This document shows, in pieces, positions 1 through 8,892 of a DNA stretch of 64,000 bases. The notes under the pieces are model-generated. The model saw nothing but the letters and a program-made list of their open reading frames with translations. It was not told the origin of the DNA and ran no database searches. Numbering within the stretch: position 1 is the stretch's first letter; each line of letters starts with the position of its first letter. Location: the NCBI GenBank assembly GCA_902578545.1, contig CACHDI010000001.1:124001-188000 (forward strand), in the 5' to 3' direction. The position numbers were made by a program, and so were the translations under genes. Source of the stretch: an uncultured Alphaproteobacteria bacterium. Its GTDB lineage: Bacteria; Pseudomonadota; Alphaproteobacteria; Rhodobacterales; Rhodobacteraceae.

Positions 1-105
1 GAATTATTAGCCATAGTGCTTGTTCGATGTTTAAACGTAGAAGTAACTAAACCTAGCCTAGCTAACTTAAGAATTCAAATCATTAAAATGTTTATGAATT
101 CTTAA
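1..105 (+). CDS. possible 3' end of an unidentified gene entering from the left edge
   Basis: Frame 1 is open from base 1 to a TAA at 103-105 (34 codons, rich in Leu, Ile and Val and ending in FMNS). It would converge on the sugar kinase that ends at 117. No motif identifies it, and a 34-codon open stretch in one frame is weak evidence. The alternative is plain intergenic DNA. The stop codon falls inside the inverted repeat at 67-105. Confidence 0.2.
   Translation, partial: ELLAIVLVRCLNVEVTKPSLANLRIQIIKMFMNS
67..105. terminator. 11-bp perfect inverted repeat downstream of the rhamnose operon
   Basis: TTAAGAATTCA (67-77) is repeated in inverted orientation as TGAATTCTTAA (95-105) around a 17-nt loop. 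Inside the loop a further CATT/AATG pairing is possible. It lies 11 bp beyond the stop of the leftward D-ribulokinase gene. It may also overlap the end of a gene coming from the left, which would suit a bidirectional transcript end. There is no U-run on either side, so it is not a textbook intrinsic terminator. It could also be a protein-binding site. Confidence 0.4.
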
Positions 106-116
106 TAAAATTCTTA

Positions 117-1391
117 CTATCCAAACAAAAATGGAATCTTGGCAGTTCCAACAGCTGCCTCTATATTTTTTCCAGATGAAATTTTTGTTTTTATAACATT
201 TATCCTAATTTGCTCCCATACTTTGTTATTAGCGCCGCCACCGACAGTTAAAATATGTTTTGGAAAACTACCACCTAATTTATAAATGGATTCATAAGAT
301 TTTTTTTCTATTTTAGCCATAGACTCAAATAATCCATGAAGAAAAAAGGAATCACTTTGAGGTCGGGGTGTTAGGCGCGGCTTAAGTTTAGGGTCATTTA
401 TTGGAAATCGTTCCCCCATTTTTAATAAAGGGTAGTATTCTAATCCACTTGAACTATTTGGATCTATATCCTTACTCAAATTTACTATCTGATTTTCATT
501 AAAAAACTTTTTTAATACATTTCCACCTGTGTTTGATGCTCCACCAGCAAGCCAATATTGTCCTATTTTATGTGAATATAGACCTATTTCTGCATTTTCT
601 ATTTGATTTTTTGATAATACCTTTATGGCTAATGTGCTACCTAGAGAAGATACGGCTGATCCTATTTCAAAATTTGTACAAGACAAGAATCCAGCATTAC
701 TATCAGTGGTACCAGCATATATAATAGTATTTTTATCCAAACCAAGTTCTGAAGCTACAGTTTCATTTATTTTCCCAAGTTTAGTTCCAACGGGAAATAC
801 TTTAGGCAACAAGTTTTTTTTCAAACCTGTCTTAAATATCCATTCAGGCCAATAGTTTTTTTCAACATTATACCCTAACTTAAGGGTGTTATTATGATCT
901 GAAAATCCACCTTTTTTTAAAAAATTAGCAACAATAAAATCAGCCTGATGCATTAAAAACTTGGCTGCCCTTTTCTTATCTTCTGCTATTAATTTAAGTG
1001 CTCTGGCAAGAGTTGAATTTTGACCTTTAGCAATATGTTGTTCAGGTGAATATTTTTCAATTATTTTTGCCTCTTTTCTAAATCCAGTAGTATCATACAT
1101 AAGAGCTCTAGTTACAGGTTGTAATCTTTCATTTGCAAGTAATATGGTTCCGGAAGTCCCGTCCACTGCTAGCTTTTTTATTTCAAAAGAATTTATTCCT
1201 TTTTTATTAAGATTAATAAGATTTAATTTTATTGCGTGTTTGACTGTTTCCCACCAGTAAGAAGGATTAATCTTATCAGAATTTTGTTTTATGTGTTTAA
1301 TATTTGAAGTACTGAATATTTCACATTCAGCATTTAAGGTCGCAGTTTTCACACCAGATGTACCAATGTCTATACCCAATGAAAAAGTCAT
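117..1391 (-). CDS. FGGY-family kinase, plant/cyanobacterial D-ribulokinase type
   Basis: Predicted cytoplasmic ATP-dependent sugar kinase of 424 residues. The N-terminal phosphate-binding motif DIGTSGVKT lies at 8-16, the catalytic-base region GTTDSNAG at 227-234 (likely Asp230), followed by SLGSTLAIK, GGASNTGG, YYPLLKMGERFP and a C-terminal VGGGANNKVW. From memory, this motif chain matches the short kinases characterised as D-ribulokinases in plants and cyanobacteria rather than xylulokinase or RhaK. The length is normal for that subfamily and does not indicate truncation. It is the last gene of the leftward operon, and its ATG directly follows the stop of the upstream class II aldolase, so the two are probably translationally coupled. 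By family the product would be D-ribulose 5-phosphate. The true substrate in this deoxysugar context is unknown. Confidence 0.75.
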   Translation of the reverse strand: MTFSLGIDIGTSGVKTATLNAECEIFSTSNIKHIKQNSDKINPSYWWETVKHAIKLNLINLNKKGINSFEIKKLAVDGTSGTILLANERLQPVTRALMYDTTGFRKEAKIIEKYSPEQHIAKGQNSTLARALKLIAEDKKRAAKFLMHQADFIVANFLKKGGFSDHNNTLKLGYNVEKNYWPEWIFKTGLKKNLLPKVFPVGTKLGKINETVASELGLDKNTIIYAGTTDSNAGFLSCTNFEIGSAVSSLGSTLAIKVLSKNQIENAEIGLYSHKIGQYWLAGGASNTGGNVLKKFFNENQIVNLSKDIDPNSSSGLEYYPLLKMGERFPINDPKLKPRLTPRPQSDSFFLHGLFESMAKIEKKSYESIYKLGGSFPKHILTVGGGANNKVWEQIRINVIKTKISSGKNIEAAVGTAKIPFLFG

Positions 1392-2354
1392 TTATTCATT
1401 ACTTAAAGATTTTCTATATTTTTCAGCATCCCAATCCAAAAGTTCGGCTTCAGCTTTTTCACCAATAGGTTCAGGAACCCAATCTAGTGGAAGTCTTAAA
1501 AGAATATTAGATAAACATTGAAGCATAGATTTCTGTGTTTTGGATGCTTTTGATTTTATAAAAATCCCAATTCTTTTTTTTAAAAAAACTGGACTTGCTC
1601 TTGTGGGCTCAAAAGATATTTTTGGGCCTAAAAAAACGACATGATCAGGATAATAGGAGCCAGAAGAAACTATATCAATAGTATGATCATCAAAAGCAAT
1701 CCAGCTTTCTGGACACAATTTGTAGTTTGGAATATTTTCTGATTCAAATAATTGATTAATCTTTCTTATTATAGGCATTTTAAGTCTGAGTTCTACTTTA
1801 CGAATTAGGTTGGATACTTCCTTTACACTATTTCCACAACATATTAAGCCATGATTTTTTAAAATAAAAACCTGAGTTTTAGGATTTAAGTTATCCATAA
1901 TTTCTTTTGTTAGGTCTATACCGGGCTTGATATATTTGATAACTGATAAAGGCATATCATTTAATTTTTCTTTTGCTATTTTTATACCTTTTTCACTTAT
2001 TGCATGCACTAATGTTGATACAGAGTGAGTATGAGCTACAATTGACCAATTTAGGCAGGCATGAAAAGTTGTCTCAATAGACGGCCTCAACTTTATATTT
2101 TTATCCATAACAGCTTTCATTATATCTTGATTGTTATCAGTAGAAACACTATCTCTAATCAAATTAATATTAACTGGTACAAATATATTATCTGAAATTG
2201 AATCCGATAGCTCTTTTCCAGAGGCTTTTACCCACATATAGTTTTCATTTTTTATTGATGTATTTCCTCCTGCCCCTTGAACTTGCAAAGGGTCATTTCC
2301 TAATCTGTTAGAAAATTGAAGGAATTCTCTGTCATAAAGTTTGAAGTTAGACAT
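1392..2354 (-). CDS. class II aldolase/adducin-family protein
   Basis: 320-residue protein with an aldolase II domain over about residues 8-225. The sugar-phosphate-binding segment GAGGNTSI is near 28-35, SGKEL follows, the metal-binding pair lies in the segment AHTHSVS, and a third His is in KNHGLI. Such enzymes cleave ketose 1-phosphates, usually to DHAP and an aldehyde, using a divalent metal. It has no dehydrogenase domain and differs from both rhamnulose-1-phosphate aldolases in this window. It starts 13 bp after the rhamnose isomerase gene and abuts the D-ribulokinase-like gene, suggesting a kinase-aldolase pair. Substrate unknown. Decarboxylases and epimerases of the same superfamily are alternatives. 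Confidence 0.7.
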   Translation of the reverse strand: MSNFKLYDREFLQFSNRLGNDPLQVQGAGGNTSIKNENYMWVKASGKELSDSISDNIFVPVNINLIRDSVSTDNNQDIMKAVMDKNIKLRPSIETTFHACLNWSIVAHTHSVSTLVHAISEKGIKIAKEKLNDMPLSVIKYIKPGIDLTKEIMDNLNPKTQVFILKNHGLICCGNSVKEVSNLIRKVELRLKMPIIRKINQLFESENIPNYKLCPESWIAFDDHTIDIVSSGSYYPDHVVFLGPKISFEPTRASPVFLKKRIGIFIKSKASKTQKSMLQCLSNILLRLPLDWVPEPIGEKAEAELLDWDAEKYRKSLSNE

Positions 2355-2367
2355 AATTTTTAAATGT

Positions 2368-3660
2368 TTAAACTATTCCAGATGAACCTGGCGCTATAAT
2401 TGGACGAACTTCTGAAACTATTGAACGATATTTTGATTTTCTATAACAATATAAGGGGTCGATTGGTCCATTTGAATTTAATCTAGCTTTCTCCAAGATT
2501 GGAGTAACATCTGTCCTAAAAGCATTTTTTAAAATTTCTGAGGCCATCAAGGCATCGTTTTCTACTTGAGCAACTTTAAGGGCTTCTCTATCAACTATAT
2601 GAGCTTGAATAAATGCACGCTGAGTTTCAATTGCGCTAATTATCAAACTTTCAATAGGGTCAGTTATATTGTGAGATTGATCTAACATAAAAGCTGGTTT
2701 AAAATTATGATCTTCCAAATTAGCTTGAACCAATTCATTAAAAACTAAAAATAATTGATAAGGATTAATTGATCCGCTATCTAAATCATCATCCCCATAT
2801 TTGGAATCATTAAAATGAAAACCACCTAATTTTTTAAATTGTATAAGTCTTGAAACAATCATTTCAATATTTACAGTAGGTGCATGATGCCCCAAGTCTA
2901 CCAAACATTGTGCTTTATTACCTAATTCTGTAGCTGCTAAATAATTTGAACCCCAATCTTGAATGACTGTTGAATAAAAAGCAGGTTCATAAATTTTGTG
3001 TTCTAAGAACATCAGCCAATCATCTGGTAAATTTGTATATATTTTTGAGGTAGAATCCAAATATCTTTCAAATGATTTCTGAAAGTTACTTTGTCCTGGA
3101 AAGTTAGAGCCATCACCGATCCAAACAGTTAATGCTTTGGATCCTAATATTTTACCTAGTTCAATACATTCAATATTGAGTTCAATTGCCTGATTTCTAG
3201 TATCTAGATTAGTATGAGAAAGACTTCCATATTTATAAGAATGCTTTTGACCTACTTGATCTTGAAAAGTATTTGAATTCATAGCATCAAAACACATACC
3301 TCTATTTTGAGCATAGTCTTTGAGTTTATTGGGGTCCTTTGGTCTGTCCCATGGAATATGTATTGATATCGATGGAGTACACGCACTTAATTGGTTAATT
3401 ACCGAACAATCATCTACTTTATCAAATATATCTCGTGGTTCTCCTTTTCCAGGATATCTTGCAAATCTAGTTCCACCTGTACCAGTACCCCATGACGGAA
3501 TAGCAACATTATAATTTGAAGCTTTGGATACCAAATCTGAAATGGATAAACTTTTTCTATCTAGTAAAATAGCCAATTTTTCAAAGTCTTCTTCATGTGA
3601 TTTGGCACTTATTTCATTGCACTGAGTAATTAAATCATTGGATATAAGAAATTCAGACAT
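2368..3660 (-). CDS. rhaI: L-rhamnose isomerase, rhizobial type
   Basis: Converts L-rhamnose to L-rhamnulose, the first catabolic step after uptake. The protein has 430 residues with a TIM-barrel xylose-isomerase-like fold. Probable metal ligands are Glu220 (FLEHKIYEP), Asp255 (VDLGHHAP), His282 and the acidic cluster in HFNDSKYGDDDLD (282-294). The VDLGHHAPTVNIE and GGFHFNDSKYG blocks are typical of the rhizobial/Bacillus RhaI family rather than E. coli RhaA. It begins only 4 bp after the fused RhaD gene in the same operon, which supports a shared pathway. Confidence 0.88.
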   Translation of the reverse strand: MSEFLISNDLITQCNEISAKSHEEDFEKLAILLDRKSLSISDLVSKASNYNVAIPSWGTGTGGTRFARYPGKGEPRDIFDKVDDCSVINQLSACTPSISIHIPWDRPKDPNKLKDYAQNRGMCFDAMNSNTFQDQVGQKHSYKYGSLSHTNLDTRNQAIELNIECIELGKILGSKALTVWIGDGSNFPGQSNFQKSFERYLDSTSKIYTNLPDDWLMFLEHKIYEPAFYSTVIQDWGSNYLAATELGNKAQCLVDLGHHAPTVNIEMIVSRLIQFKKLGGFHFNDSKYGDDDLDSGSINPYQLFLVFNELVQANLEDHNFKPAFMLDQSHNITDPIESLIISAIETQRAFIQAHIVDREALKVAQVENDALMASEILKNAFRTDVTPILEKARLNSNGPIDPLYCYRKSKYRSIVSEVRPIIAPGSSGIV

Positions 3661-3664
3661 TTTT

Positions 3665-5767
3665 TCACCTGGTAAACGATTGAATATTTCCAGAATCTAC
3701 ATTGATAATATTACCTGTTGATTTTGAAGAAAGATCTGATGCCATAAAGTAAGCCGCCTCTGCGATATCTACAGGTAAAACAGATTTCTTAAGTAGAGAA
3801 CGTTGTTTATAATGTTCTTCCAAGTCCTCTTTATTTTTTTTGTTATAAGCAGACATCCTTTCATCAAGCCATTTTCCAGACCAAATTTTTGATCCTTGAA
3901 GTACAGCATCAGGATTAATTACATTTACTCTTATACCTGATGGGGCAGTTTCTAGTGCCAAACACCTGGCCAAGTGAATTTCACTAGCTTTTGCAGTGCA
4001 ATAAGCTGAAGCTAGAGGTGAAGCAGTTAGGCCATTTTTAGAAGCAATAAAAACTATGGATCCTCCCAAATTTTGAGAATACATTATTTTTATTGCTTCT
4101 CTAGAAACTAGGAAATAACCAGTGGATAATATTGACATATTTTGGTTCCAAAGTTCTAAGGAGGTTTCTTCTATTTTTGCAGAGGAAGAAATTCCAGCAT
4201 TAGAAAATAATAAATCAACACCTCCAAAAATTTCAGCTGATTCTTTATATGCATTAGTTACTGATTCTTCATTTGTGACATCCATAATTATGGAATGAAC
4301 AACATCCTCACCAAATTTGGACTGAAAATCATTTTTTACTCTATTCAGATTATTTTCGTCATTATCCGTTAGGATTACACACGCACCTTCCGATAAAACT
4401 TTATTTGCAATAGCAGAACCAATACCTCCAGCTGCTCCCGTAATTAAAGCAATTTTTCCAGCCATAGGTTTTGCCTTTGGCATTCTCTGCAATTTTAAGT
4501 CTTCTAACAACCAGTACTCAATATCAAAAGCTTCTTGTTCTGGTAAACCCATATATTCAGAAACTGAAGATGCTCCACGCATCACATTGATTGCATTGAC
4601 ATAAAACTCACTTGAAATTCTTGCTGTTGGTTTATCTTTTGCAAAAGTTATCATCCCTATTCCTGGTATTAGATAAACAACGGGATAAGGATCTCTAACT
4701 TTTGGACTATCTGAATATTTGCATCTTTCATAATAAGAAATGTAATATTTTTTATAATCTTCTAATTGGTTTGGAAGTTCCTTAATTACATTATCTAAAT
4801 TGTCTTCGTCAATTGCATCTAAAATAAGGGGCCTTATTTTGGTTCTTAAAAAATGATCAGGACAACTAGTACCTAGTGGTCCAAGTTCTTTTAATCTTGA
4901 TGAATTAACAAATTCTAAGACTTCATCACTATCATTAAAATGGCCTATTTTAAATTCATCTTTTGAAATCAAACCTCTTATATGTGGCATTAGTTCACGA
5001 ACTATTTTTTGTCGTGAGGTTTTACCTAGTGGATTATATATTTTGCCACCAAAATTTTTTGATTTATCCATGTTTTCTGAAAACCACCTTATAGACTTAT
5101 TAATGATTTCTATCGTAATCTCATAACATCTTTCAGCATCATCATCCCATGTAAATAATCCATGACTTTCCAGAACAACACCCTTTGAGGATGGGTTATC
5201 TTCACTATATTTTCCAATCCAAAGTCCAAGTTCAAAGCCAGGTCTTTTCCACGGTAACCAACCAATTTCATCACCAAATATTTGCTTAGTTAATTCTTTT
5301 GAATTTTTTGAAGCTGCTATAGCAATGATAGAATCTGCATGTACATGGTCTACATGTTTTCTTTGAACATAAGCATGCAAAGGAGTATCAATTGATGCAG
5401 CTCTGCTATTTAGATTATATGTACAATGAGGTAAATAACCAACCATTTCATCTTCAAATTCAACACCTCTATAAATAGATTTTAATTCATTCAGTTTATC
5501 CATATAAAGGGAAGCCAATCCAGATTTACTGATGGAACCTAGATCTCCCCCTGATCCTTTTACCCATAAAATCTCTACTTCATCATTGGTCAATGGATCT
5601 TTCGACATTACTTTAGCAGATGTATTTCCTCCACCATAATTTGTTACTCTTTTGTCAGCACCTAAAATGTTTGAACGATAAATCAATTTCTCAACTTCTG
5701 ACATTTCTTTGGCTTTTGTTTTGTTCCATAGATTTGGGATTTCAGGATTTTTATAATCAATTTCCAT
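3665..5767 (-). CDS. rhaD: bifunctional rhamnulose-1-phosphate aldolase / short-chain alcohol dehydrogenase
   Basis: Two-domain protein of 700 residues. The class II aldolase half (about 20-330) shows YGGGNTSAK at 44-52, a His-x-His pair at 141/143 and His202 in ESHGLFTW. It should split L-rhamnulose 1-phosphate into DHAP and L-lactaldehyde. The short-chain dehydrogenase half begins near 436, with the nucleotide-binding TGAAGGIG at 443-450 and the YxxxK motif at Tyr589/Lys593. It is expected to oxidise or reduce the lactaldehyde. This fusion is the known rhizobial/Bacillus RhaD architecture. It lies between the RhaK-like kinase (48-bp gap) and RhaI (4-bp gap). A second, unfused aldolase sits at 14790-15647. 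Confidence 0.9.
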   Translation of the reverse strand: MEIDYKNPEIPNLWNKTKAKEMSEVEKLIYRSNILGADKRVTNYGGGNTSAKVMSKDPLTNDEVEILWVKGSGGDLGSISKSGLASLYMDKLNELKSIYRGVEFEDEMVGYLPHCTYNLNSRAASIDTPLHAYVQRKHVDHVHADSIIAIAASKNSKELTKQIFGDEIGWLPWKRPGFELGLWIGKYSEDNPSSKGVVLESHGLFTWDDDAERCYEITIEIINKSIRWFSENMDKSKNFGGKIYNPLGKTSRQKIVRELMPHIRGLISKDEFKIGHFNDSDEVLEFVNSSRLKELGPLGTSCPDHFLRTKIRPLILDAIDEDNLDNVIKELPNQLEDYKKYYISYYERCKYSDSPKVRDPYPVVYLIPGIGMITFAKDKPTARISSEFYVNAINVMRGASSVSEYMGLPEQEAFDIEYWLLEDLKLQRMPKAKPMAGKIALITGAAGGIGSAIANKVLSEGACVILTDNDENNLNRVKNDFQSKFGEDVVHSIIMDVTNEESVTNAYKESAEIFGGVDLLFSNAGISSSAKIEETSLELWNQNMSILSTGYFLVSREAIKIMYSQNLGGSIVFIASKNGLTASPLASAYCTAKASEIHLARCLALETAPSGIRVNVINPDAVLQGSKIWSGKWLDERMSAYNKKNKEDLEEHYKQRSLLKKSVLPVDIAEAAYFMASDLSSKSTGNIINVDSGNIQSFTR

Positions 5768-5815
5768 TTTTTTACCTATATATTATAATATTTATAGAAG
5801 TGTTTTTTCTATTTA

Positions 5816-7171
5816 TTAAGAGACTAAACTTTTCCATTTCGTATAGTATTGTTTCATTTTATTTGATGTTTTTCCAATGATTTCTTTACATGGATTATCA
5901 AATCTACATCCATTTATATTTTCAAATGCTATTGTAGCTGCACCTAAGGAGGTGCCTTCAGCTCTTTTATTACAATAAATTTTTTGAGTGCTACATAATT
6001 CTTTCAACAACTCCATATAGTACATATTATTAGCAAAACCTCCATCAATAATTATTGTATTCTTAGAATCTAAAAGGTCTAAAATCTCTTTAGTCATACA
6101 AACTAAATAAATAGTTGCTAAGGCTGCTAAGCTTTCCCTATTTGAAATATTTTCACCTACTACTTCACCCACTTTTTTAGGGAATGGTCCTCCACTTGTA
6201 AAGCTTGGAAGTGCAAAAATATCTGATCCTAAGATATAGTCTATGCTTTCTCTATTTATTGGTGATCTGTAAGAATGTGATATGAGATCAAAGTCTCGCC
6301 CTCCCATAAATCTTGCTGTCGCAATTGGCTTATTATCGACAGTAATGTTACAAAGCATATCTCGTTCAGGATCTAATTTTTTTAGGGAAGTGTCAGTGTT
6401 AAAAATTACCACCCACGTACCTGTAGATATTAAGGTAAAACTTTTAAATCCAAGTGATCGGTAAAAATATAAACTTGAATTGCTGTCATGCAAACCATTA
6501 TAAATTTTTAGTTTTTTATCAGTTTTTAGTTCTAGAGAACCTAAAAATTCACCTGCTCGCTTAAATTTTGGAAATTTTTTATCCCAACCCTTTTTTTTGG
6601 TAAGAGAGCTTGGCTCGTTTCGCATAGGTGACCATAGATAAGAATGACATCCTATATAAGAAATTTCGGAAACTTTTTTTCCAGTAAATTTCCAGCCCCA
6701 ATATTGAGGTAGACTTAAAATGCTATCACACTCTTCAAATATTTCAGGAAATTTTTTTTGTCTCCAAAATATATGCACGGCATAATTTAAACCCATTGGA
6801 AGTCTAGGGGTATATGTTTCTGAGAAAGAAGGCTTTATATTATCGAATTCCCTATTTATTTCTATCGGTGGTTCATTTTCATAATCTAAGATTGGTAAAG
6901 CTAGTTTTTCATTTCTTATTAATGCAAAAGTACATCCATGGGCAGTTACTATTGTATGCCTAACTCCTGCTTCATCATAAAAGACTTGTAATGAATCCAT
7001 AATCCAGTTCCAATAATGATTCACATCCAACTCTGATATTCCTTTATTTACTATCCAGTTGGGTTTCAAGCGAGTATCATTAATTAAGTTACCACCTCTA
7101 TCAAAACATAAAATTTTTGCACTTGTTTTTCCAATATCTATTACGGCAAGATTGTCTTCAACTGATTGCAT
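5816..7171 (-). CDS. rhaK: rhamnulokinase-like FGGY kinase (first copy)
   Basis: 451-residue FGGY kinase resembling rhizobial RhaK, which phosphorylates L-rhamnulose. The N-terminal motif VIDIGKTSAK lies at 10-19, TAHGC at 76-80, the catalytic-base region GLHDSNSS near Asp229, then STGTWVVIF and RFMGGRDF. It is the first gene of the leftward operon and is transcribed divergently from the ABC importer across a 188-bp spacer. It shares the same block order with the second copy at 13351-14736 (DIGKT, THG, LGCHS, GTW, RFMGGR), so the two are paralogues. Which copy acts on L-rhamnulose cannot be told from sequence. Confidence 0.82.
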   Translation of the reverse strand: MQSVEDNLAVIDIGKTSAKILCFDRGGNLINDTRLKPNWIVNKGISELDVNHYWNWIMDSLQVFYDEAGVRHTIVTAHGCTFALIRNEKLALPILDYENEPPIEINREFDNIKPSFSETYTPRLPMGLNYAVHIFWRQKKFPEIFEECDSILSLPQYWGWKFTGKKVSEISYIGCHSYLWSPMRNEPSSLTKKKGWDKKFPKFKRAGEFLGSLELKTDKKLKIYNGLHDSNSSLYFYRSLGFKSFTLISTGTWVVIFNTDTSLKKLDPERDMLCNITVDNKPIATARFMGGRDFDLISHSYRSPINRESIDYILGSDIFALPSFTSGGPFPKKVGEVVGENISNRESLAALATIYLVCMTKEILDLLDSKNTIIIDGGFANNMYYMELLKELCSTQKIYCNKRAEGTSLGAATIAFENINGCRFDNPCKEIIGKTSNKMKQYYTKWKSLVS

Positions 7172-7359
7172 AAATCACACTTCCGAATTTTAAAAACCAT
7201 TAAAAAAAATCATAACAATTTATAATTATTAATACAAATTTTCAAAAAAAAACTTGCCTATTTTTTGATTCTGATGGCACGATTAAGATGTTTTGATGAT
7301 TCACTTAATTTAACTTAATTAATTAATCATTAATTCCATTTCTGAGTAATAATTTTTTA
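7172..7359. promoter_or_regulatory. divergent control region between the rhaK operon and the sugar ABC importer
   Basis: This 188-bp non-coding spacer separates two divergent operons, so both promoters must lie here or overlap it. It is extremely AT-rich. The hexamer TTAATT occurs at 7305-7310, 7315-7320, 7319-7324 and 7330-7335, and includes the perfect 12-bp palindrome TTAATTAATTAA (7315-7326). These repeats could be a regulator site or simply an AT-rich bendable stretch. I see no convincing sigma-70 -35/-10 pair. No DeoR, LacI or AraC regulator gene is found nearby. Confidence 0.5.
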
Positions 7360-8892
7360 ATGGCAAGATTTTTAATGGAAAAAATAAATCAAGATGTCAC
7401 TTTAAAAATAAAAAATGCTACTAAATCATTTGCAGGTGTTACAGTTCTTAATAATGTCAGTTTTGATTTATATAGAGGAGAAGTTCATTCTCTGTTAGGA
7501 GAAAATGGAGCAGGAAAATCTACCTTAATCAAAATATTATCTGGTGTTCATAAACCAGATCAGGGCAAGGTTATTTTAGAAAATAAAGAATTTGTATTTA
7601 ATTCTCCAAAAGAAGCATTTAAAAATGGTATTGCAACAGTTTATCAAGAACTACTCGTTTTTCCAGAATTAACAGTTGCGGAAAATATATTTCTTGGTCA
7701 TACCCCAAAAACAAAAATTGGATTAATTGATTGGAAAAAAATAAAAGCTGATTCTCGAAAAATCTTGGATAGCTTAGACAGTCATGATTTAGACGTTAAT
7801 GCCAGAGTGGGGAGCCTATCAGTTGCAAATAGGCAAAGAGTAGAGATTGCTAAAGCTCTAAGTCAGAAAACAAAAGTCTTAATAATGGATGAACCAACAG
7901 CAGCTCTTGCTGACACTGATGTTAAAAAACTTATAACCGTGGTTAAAAGGTTAAGAGAACAGGGTGTAAGTATATTATATGTAAGCCATAAAATGCCGGA
8001 AATTTTTGAACTTTCTGATAAAGTTTCAGTCTTAAGAGATGGAAATCATGTTGGTACTTTTAATATTAAGGATGTCTCTGAGGATTTGTTAGTATCAAAA
8101 ATGGTTGGTCGGCCAGTTGATAAACTCTATCCTATTTCTAAAGGTAAATTTGGAAAACCAATTCTTGAAGTTAATAATTTTACTGATGGGTTAAGATTTA
8201 AACAAGTTTCCTTTAAACTTAAGAGAGGTGAAATTTTGGGTATTGCTGGAGTGGTTGGTTCTGGAAGGTCAGAACTTGCTCAATCAATATTTGGTATAAA
8301 TCCGTCGAAAGGTGGATCAATTAAAATTGATGAAAAAGAGGTATCTATAAAAAAACCAAAAGATGCTAGAAATTTAGGTATTGCTTATATTCCTGAAGAT
8401 AGAGGCACTCAAGGTTTGGTAAAAGAAATGAAAATAAGTCATAATGTATCAATGGCTAATTTAGATCGTGAAGCAAATGGCATTTTAATAATTTTTAAAA
8501 AAGAAATGCAAAATGCTATAAATGCAATCAATAAATTAGGTATTCGAGCAAGAAACGCATTACAATTAGTTCGTCAATTGTCGGGAGGTAATCAGCAAAA
8601 AGTAGTAGTAGCAAAATGGTTACAAACCGAACCTAGAATATTAATTATGGATGAACCTACCAGGGGTATTGATGTTGGTGCAAAATCAGAAATTCATCAG
8701 TTAATGAGGAATTTGGCAGATGAAGGATTGGCTATTTTAATGATTTCAAGCGAGTTACCTGAGGTTTTAGGCATGAGCGATCGTGTATTAGTAATGAACA
8801 ATGGTACAATAACTAAAGAATTTTCGAAAGAACACGCTACTCCTGAAAATGTAGGTGCAATTATGACCCAGAAAGTTAAAGAAACCGCATGA
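7360..8892 (+). CDS. sugar ABC transporter ATP-binding protein (RbsA/RhaT type)
   Basis: 510-residue ATPase with two tandem ABC domains, energising import of a monosaccharide (here probably L-rhamnose). The first Walker A is GENGAGKSTL, followed by Walker B VLIMDEPTAAL. The second domain carries the degenerate Walker A GVVGSGRSEL, the signature LSGGNQQK and ILIMDEPTRGID. A degenerate second site is usual in this carbohydrate-uptake family. Two ATG codons are possible (7360 and 7375). Neither has a strong ribosome binding site, and the upstream one is taken here. Its stop overlaps the next start by 4 bp (ATGA), implying translational coupling. Confidence 0.88.
   Translation: MARFLMEKINQDVTLKIKNATKSFAGVTVLNNVSFDLYRGEVHSLLGENGAGKSTLIKILSGVHKPDQGKVILENKEFVFNSPKEAFKNGIATVYQELLVFPELTVAENIFLGHTPKTKIGLIDWKKIKADSRKILDSLDSHDLDVNARVGSLSVANRQRVEIAKALSQKTKVLIMDEPTAALADTDVKKLITVVKRLREQGVSILYVSHKMPEIFELSDKVSVLRDGNHVGTFNIKDVSEDLLVSKMVGRPVDKLYPISKGKFGKPILEVNNFTDGLRFKQVSFKLKRGEILGIAGVVGSGRSELAQSIFGINPSKGGSIKIDEKEVSIKKPKDARNLGIAYIPEDRGTQGLVKEMKISHNVSMANLDREANGILIIFKKEMQNAINAINKLGIRARNALQLVRQLSGGNQQKVVVAKWLQTEPRILIMDEPTRGIDVGAKSEIHQLMRNLADEGLAILMISSELPEVLGMSDRVLVMNNGTITKEFSKEHATPENVGAIMTQKVKETA

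Noticed and set aside
117-1391. D-ribulokinase-like gene seen as a truncated xylulokinase
   Set aside because: At 424 residues it is shorter than xylulokinases, but it has complete N- and C-terminal motifs and matches the naturally short D-ribulokinase subfamily.
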